From SIG603 sp963611165 (GTDB lineage: Bacteria > Bacillota > Clostridia > Oscillospirales > Acutalibacteraceae), in contig CAVDQG010000012.1 in the NCBI GenBank assembly GCA_963611165.1, forward strand, positions 1 through 50,569: a stretch of 50,569 bases of DNA, read 5' to 3'. Each line of letters starts with the position of its first letter. Within the stretch, counting starts at the first letter, position 1. Both the position numbers and the translations under genes were made by a program. Shown here one piece after another: positions 47,044-50,569 of the stretch. Under the pieces are notes generated by a model. It worked only from the letters and a program-made list of their open reading frames with translations, had not been told where the DNA came from and searched no databases.

Positions 47044-48450
47044 TTAGTTTGAGCTTGTCGAGCAAAGGGTGGTGAGACCGCTTGCAAGGTCGCCCGTGCC
47101 CGTAACTCCCATGCTCAGACAGAAGATGACATCTGTCGCACCCGTATCGGAGACTATTTTGCTTAAATTATCCGTCTCATAGGAGTAGCGGTAATCTACT
47201 ATGTAGGTGTTTTTGTAATGTGTTGCGATGAACGGTGCGATGCTCGTTCCGTTGGAGTCAATGACAAGCACGCATGACGAATCGTCCGTAGCGGAATTGT
47301 TTGTTATCTGACTTCTTGTGTGAACGCCGCCCAAAAATGCCTGATATTTCTGAGTTGCCGCATAATCGGTGACATCAACGAAAACGGTGCCGTCCTGAGT
47401 GGTTCCGTAGTCGTCCATGTAATTATAAGAGAAGCTTGTGCCGGGGTCATAAACGGTCACGGTGTCCTCATCAAGGGAAAGTCCCGTTGAGTTGGAGATG
47501 TTTCCGTAAAATCCCGAGTAGCTTGTCTCAGAACAGGACGAGAGAGAAACGGCAGAAACTCCCTTTGCCGCCGCCCACTGCTGATAGATGTAGTATCCGC
47601 AAAGACCTGAAATGTGGTTGTCCGAATTGAAATAAAGGTCTTGGTCGCAGTATGCTTTGAGCTGGTCATAGGTGGCAATTGTCTTGACGGAGGAATCGAG
47701 CGAGGTGAGGATATAGCTTTCTGCTTTCTGCTGGTCGCTTGTTACGTCTGCGAGTTCATCGAGAAGTGAAAGCGGAAGCATGATGTCAATTCCCGACGGA
47801 ATCATCATAGCGTAGGTATTCACGTTAAGTGAAGTTGCCATGTTGTTTATTGCCGAGATAGTGGCTGTAGCGTTATCGTTACTAAACTTATAATATTCGT
47901 ATGCCGTGCCGTCAACGGTGAGCATAGAGTCATACTGAGTTATCGTTGCATTTGAAATATCTTTTTCCTGTGCGGCTGTCGGCTTAGGAGTCTGCGTGGG
48001 GGCTGGGGTAGCGGTCGGTTCGGGTGTTGCCGTAGCCGATGCAGTCAAAATAGAATTTCCGTTAGCCTTTGCCGTTGTTGAGGCAGATTTTATTCCGATT
48101 GCCACCACTATGATAACCGCAATTATGATGAATGCCACAATAATAAACGTCAGACGGTTAATTCTTGCACGCTCTCTGTCAACGGATCTCGGTGCTCTTC
48201 TCGATGTTCTCGAAGAACTGTGTCTTTCCGCTTGTGAGGGGCGGCTTTTATTTGCGCCGTAATTATTTGAGCGGTCGCTTCTTTGTGTGTTTTCTGCCGA
48301 CCTTGAATAGGTTGGCTGTCTTGTATTATTCGTATTTCTTGTGTTTCTTGAGTTTCTCGAGTCGGTCTGTCTGTTTCTTGAAGAACTCCTTGAGTCGCTT
48401 CGTCTTGAGTCGGACGGACGGTTCGAATGTGAATTTCTGCTCGAAGGCAT
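47044..48450 (-). CDS. DHHW-like membrane protein with altered motif (DNHI) and Ser/Arg-rich N-terminus
   Basis: 468 aa. Residues 1-95 are Ser/Arg/Asn-rich, basic and probably disordered in the cytoplasm. A membrane helix (LTFIIVAFIIIAVIIVVAIGI, about 98-120) follows, then a Pro/Thr spacer (ATPEPTATPAPTQTPKPT). The outer domain resembles the protein at 31648: DLYFNSDNHISGLCGYY aligns with DIYLRTDHHWSQLGAYY, and GATDVIFCLS with GATDVLFSMCS. DHHW is replaced by D277-N-H-I, so a catalytic His and the Trp are missing. Binding or structural role likely. RBS TTAAGGAGATTCAAT. Confidence 0.72.
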   Translation of the reverse strand: MPSSRNSHSNRPSDSRRSDSRSSSRNRQTDSRNSRNTRNTNNTRQPTYSRSAENTQRSDRSNNYGANKSRPSQAERHSSSRTSRRAPRSVDRERARINRLTFIIVAFIIIAVIIVVAIGIKSASTTAKANGNSILTASATATPEPTATPAPTQTPKPTAAQEKDISNATITQYDSMLTVDGTAYEYYKFSNDNATATISAINNMATSLNVNTYAMMIPSGIDIMLPLSLLDELADVTSDQQKAESYILTSLDSSVKTIATYDQLKAYCDQDLYFNSDNHISGLCGYYIYQQWAAAKGVSAVSLSSCSETSYSGFYGNISNSTGLSLDEDTVTVYDPGTSFSYNYMDDYGTTQDGTVFVDVTDYAATQKYQAFLGGVHTRSQITNNSATDDSSCVLVIDSNGTSIAPFIATHYKNTYIVDYRYSYETDNLSKIVSDTGATDVIFCLSMGVTGTGDLASGLTTLCSTSSN

Positions 48451-48616
48451 ATTGAATCTCCTTAATGATTTTGTCAGGTGAAAAAATCTTACATCGTAAA
48501 TATATAACTAAACATATTAATTGTAAAATACACCGAGAGTAAAGTCAATAAAAGGGGGTGCAAGAAAAATGCAAAAAATAAAAGCGGCTGTTAATTAAAA
48601 CAACCGCTTAATTCAT

Positions 48617-48732
48617 GTTGGCAAAAACCTATTGTCCCGGGCCGTTGCCAGCCGAGTATCGTCGGCGCGAACGAGCTTAACTTCTGTGTTCGGGATGGGA
48701 ACAGGTGGACCCTCGTCGCAATCAATACCAAC
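48617..48732 (-). rRNA. rrf: 5S ribosomal RNA, second copy
   Basis: On the minus strand the 116-nt sequence begins GTTGGTATTGATTGCGACGA, contains CCACCTGTTCCCATCCCGAA and CACAGAAGTTAAGCTC, and ends TTTTTGCCAAC. The terminal stem GTTGGTA/TGCCAAC pairs. These are the universal 5S loop B/C features. It lies 8 nt downstream of an almost identical copy. No 16S or 23S is nearby. Confidence 0.95.
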
Positions 48733-48740
48733 TGAAATAT

Positions 48741-48856
48741 GTTGGCAAAAATCTATCGTCCCAGGCCGTTGCCAGCCGAGTATTGTCGACGTGAGCGAGC
48801 TTAACTTCTGTGTTCGGGATGGGAACAGGTGGACCCTCGTCACAATCAATACCAAC
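48741..48856 (-). rRNA. rrf: 5S ribosomal RNA, first copy
   Basis: The same 116-nt 5S sequence as at 48617-48732 with a handful of substitutions (for example GTCGACAATACTC for GCCGACGATACTC), which appear largely compatible with the stems. It is directly behind a strong promoter (48899-48927) and transcribed toward the second copy. Confidence 0.95.
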
Positions 48857-48898
48857 TTATTTCTTATTTAATTTGTTGTCGTTCCTGACGACTCCGTT

Positions 48899-48927
48899 AT
48901 GATACCACTTTCAAATAAAAATGTCAA
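48899..48927 (-). promoter_or_regulatory. Strong promoter of the tandem 5S rRNA genes
   Basis: On the minus strand a perfect TTGACA (48922-48927) is followed after 17 bp by TATCAT (48899-48904), 42 bp upstream of the first 5S gene. An AT-rich run lies just upstream of the -35, as in rRNA promoters. Confidence 0.85.
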
Positions 48928-48957
48928 CACTTTTTTGAAAATATTTTTTATTTTTTT

Positions 48958-48995
48958 CTTGAGGACGGATTTTTCGCCGTCCTCAAGCCATTTTT
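48958..48995. terminator. Inverted repeat between RlmI-like gene and 5S promoter
   Basis: A perfect 11-bp stem, CTTGAGGACGG with CCGTCCTCAAG, encloses ATTTTTCG. The T-run CCATTTTTT follows on the + strand, while the minus strand, on which the methyltransferase gene ends, continues with A. It probably still ends that gene, but orientation is unclear. Confidence 0.5.
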
Positions 48996-48999
48996 TAAA

Positions 49000-50220
49000 T
49001 CAAACTACCTGGAAAATATAGAATTTAAGGTAATCGGTTTCGGGAACATTCCAAAGAATCGGGTGGTCAGGAGCCTGCTGCCTTGCTTCAATCTGTCTTA
49101 AGGAAACTCCCATATCCTTTGCCGCACTTCTCAGCATATCACGGAACATCTCGTCCGTCATAAAGTGAGAGCATGAGCAAGTGGCAAGGTAGCCGCCTCT
49201 CGGAAGAAGTTTCATTGCTTTCATGTTTATTTCTTTGTAGCCTCGTGCGGCGTCTCTTACGGTTGTACGGGACTTTGTGAAAGCCGGCGGGTCAAGAATG
49301 ATGTAATCGTATTCGTGATTTTTCTCGTTTGCAAGTTTTGTGAGTAGCTCAAAAACATCGGCTGTTTCAAAATTGATATTCTCGAGGTTATTTCTCTTGG
49401 CGTTTTCGCTCGCCATATCGATAGCCGTTTGAGAAATATCCACGCTGTGAACGTGCTTTGCGCCCGCCATGGCGGCATTAAGTCCGAAAGAACCCGTGTG
49501 AGTGAAGCAATCGAGTATTGTCTTGCCTTTTGCGATTCTTGCGGCGGCAAGTCGGTTATACTTCTGATCGAGGAAAAATCCTGTTTTCTGACCGTTCTCG
49601 ACATCGACAAAGTATTTAACACCGTTCTCGACAATCTCTGTTACGGCGCTGTCGGGGTGAGGAAGACCCTCATACCAAGATTTATACTGAGTAAGACCCT
49701 CTTTTTCACGAAGTGAGATATCGTTTCTCTCAAAAATACCGTCGATTTTTTCGCCTGACGCATTCAGTGCGTCATAAAAAGCTCTGTAAACAACGTCTTT
49801 TACCTTTTCCATGCCAAGGCTTGCAATCTGCACGGAAAGAATATTGTTGTATCTGTCAACGGTAAGACCCGGCATCTGGTCTGCCTCGCCGTGCACAAGT
49901 CGGCAGCACTTAAAGTCATCGCCCGGCATTACGGTTTTTCTGTAAGCTATCGCATATTCCGCTCTTCTTCTCCAGAATGCTTCGTCAAATTTATCATTTG
50001 CGTTTCTGCTTAAAAGTCTGACGGTGATTCTGCTGTTTGCGTTGTAAAATCCCGTTCCCATGTAAGCATTTCCGCTGAAAACATCGACCAACGCTCCGTT
50101 TTCGGGGTTGCCCTTTGTTTCTCTTATCTCACCGTCATAGACCCACGGGTGACCGTTTTTTATGGCACGCTCGCCCTTAGGCGATATGCTGACGGATGGG
50201 TAAATTCTTTCCTGCTTCAT
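49000..50220 (-). CDS. PUA-domain class I rRNA methyltransferase (RlmI/YccW-like)
   Basis: About 406 aa. ISPKGERAIKNGHPWVYDGEI is the N-terminal PUA domain. TVDRYNNILSVQIASLGMEKV, ENGVKYFVDVENGQKTGFFLDQKYNR, DCFTHTGSFGLNAAMAGAKHVHSVDIS (SAM motif), YDYIILDPPAFTKS (DPPAF) and LATCSCSHFM (catalytic Cys) match the RlmI/RlmK-type enzymes that make m5C in 23S rRNA. Start at 50220 is chosen because AAAGGATGACAGAT gives proper spacing; an ATG nine bases earlier sits too close to the AAAGG. An extended -10 TGATACAAT lies upstream, around 50275-50283. Confidence 0.92.
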   Translation of the reverse strand: MKQERIYPSVSISPKGERAIKNGHPWVYDGEIRETKGNPENGALVDVFSGNAYMGTGFYNANSRITVRLLSRNANDKFDEAFWRRRAEYAIAYRKTVMPGDDFKCCRLVHGEADQMPGLTVDRYNNILSVQIASLGMEKVKDVVYRAFYDALNASGEKIDGIFERNDISLREKEGLTQYKSWYEGLPHPDSAVTEIVENGVKYFVDVENGQKTGFFLDQKYNRLAAARIAKGKTILDCFTHTGSFGLNAAMAGAKHVHSVDISQTAIDMASENAKRNNLENINFETADVFELLTKLANEKNHEYDYIILDPPAFTKSRTTVRDAARGYKEINMKAMKLLPRGGYLATCSCSHFMTDEMFRDMLRSAAKDMGVSLRQIEARQQAPDHPILWNVPETDYLKFYIFQVV

Positions 50221-50229
50221 ATCTGTCAT

Positions 50230-50569
50230 CCTTTATATTATTTTATTTTGATTATCTTTATTTTGTCTGTGCTATTGTATCACAAGATTTCGCATAAATA
50301 AAGGATTAATAATGGATAATATAAGGATGAAACACGCCTGTGATAGGTGATTTTGGTTTTAGGTAAAATTTAAGTTTTAAACTGCTGTTCCCGTTCTGAG
50401 TTCCTCCTTGTGAAAAAAATTCGGCACGGAAAATGTCCGTCTGCGACGCATTTTCTGTGCCTTGATTGGTTTATTGTGTTTTGTTTTTATTTTAGTGTTC
50501 TGAATTTTACCTTATGCAAGCAATCCGCAAAATAAAATGCCCGTCTGCGAATGCTTTGCATTCTTGACG
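50230..50569. other. Right-end intergenic stretch with a hairpin and a short repeated segment
   Basis: No gene is visible. A 13-bp stem, GGCACGGAAAATG (50423-50435) with CATTTTCTGTGCC (50449-50461), is followed on the minus strand by GAATTTTTTT and may end a minus-strand gene or, with weaker T, a + strand one beyond the window. The loop word CCGTCTGCGA recurs about 95 bp on (near 50540) next to another small inverted repeat (GAATGC/GCATTC) cut by the window edge. Confidence 0.4.

Noticed and set aside
50311..50349. 12-codon frame near the right edge
   Set aside because: AAAGGATTAATAATG gives a moderate start signal, but the frame is single-copy, 12 codons long and without supporting context.

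Overview
The window looks like chromosomal DNA of a low-to-mid GC Gram-positive anaerobe of the Clostridia, most likely a gut Oscillospiraceae/Ruminococcaceae species. This is inferred from family content only: a T-box leader on ileS, a DUF896/YnzC protein, the yaaQ(darA)-holB-yaaT(ricT) gene order, rplM-rpsI, diaminopimelate dehydrogenase, CwlO/PcsB-like M23 hydrolases, AlgI-type acyltransferases and strong AAGGAG ribosome-binding sites. There are no phage, IS, CRISPR or tRNA genes.

Layout. 1-1310: two families of tandemly repeated tiny peptide genes (25-27 aa and 21 aa) on the + strand, closed by a terminator. 1316-4720: a minus-strand block (DUF896, MATE exporter, HAD phosphatase, sugar epimerase with a LacI-type operator). 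4779-9775: a small membrane peptide, a large anchored surface protein, an AEC transporter and rpe. 9812-11257: lipoprotein and ogg on the minus strand. 11258-12055: a gene-poor stretch with several DnaA-box-like sites. 12056-20966: rlmB, a large membrane protein that reads as a catalytically dead P-type ATPase, a YitT-like protein, a metallophosphoesterase and T-box-ileS. 21257-23163: one promoter, nine paralogous 42-56 aa peptide genes sharing a YVNxGG-type C-terminus, one terminator. 23249-28863: a methyltransferase, secreted low-complexity proteins, an M23 hydrolase and azlCD. 28934-29908: ddh. 30209-35617: an MBOAT / DHHW / FkbH-like / ACP operon. 35683-39562: an acyl-CoA ligase, PlsC-like and PAP2 lipid enzymes. 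39630-43298: darA-holB-ricT and rplM-rpsI. 43316-43741: three more tiny peptide genes on the minus strand. 43873-50220 (minus): YibE/F, alkaline phosphatase, a second degenerate DHHW protein, two orphan tandem 5S rRNA genes and an RlmI-like methyltransferase.

The main observation is a dispersed set of small-peptide loci: at least 16 intact genes in four groups plus one membrane peptide. Three of these loci are preceded by the same upstream element, 11-bp-phased GTCC direct repeats. At two loci, 43 kb apart and on opposite strands, the second repeat sits exactly where the -35 box belongs, 17 bp from TATAAT, within a 19-nt identical stretch. The spacing is typical of sites for OmpR/PhoB-type response regulators, so these peptides may form one regulon. 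No exporter, modifying enzyme, receptor or regulator is encoded in the window, and the peptides' function is unknown.

A second candidate system is the MBOAT-DHHW-FkbH-ACP operon. It has the parts list of the Dlt D-alanylation system with the adenylating enzyme replaced by an FkbH-type enzyme, which in characterised families loads a glyceryl unit on an ACP. This suggests decoration of an extracellular polymer with a three-carbon acyl group.
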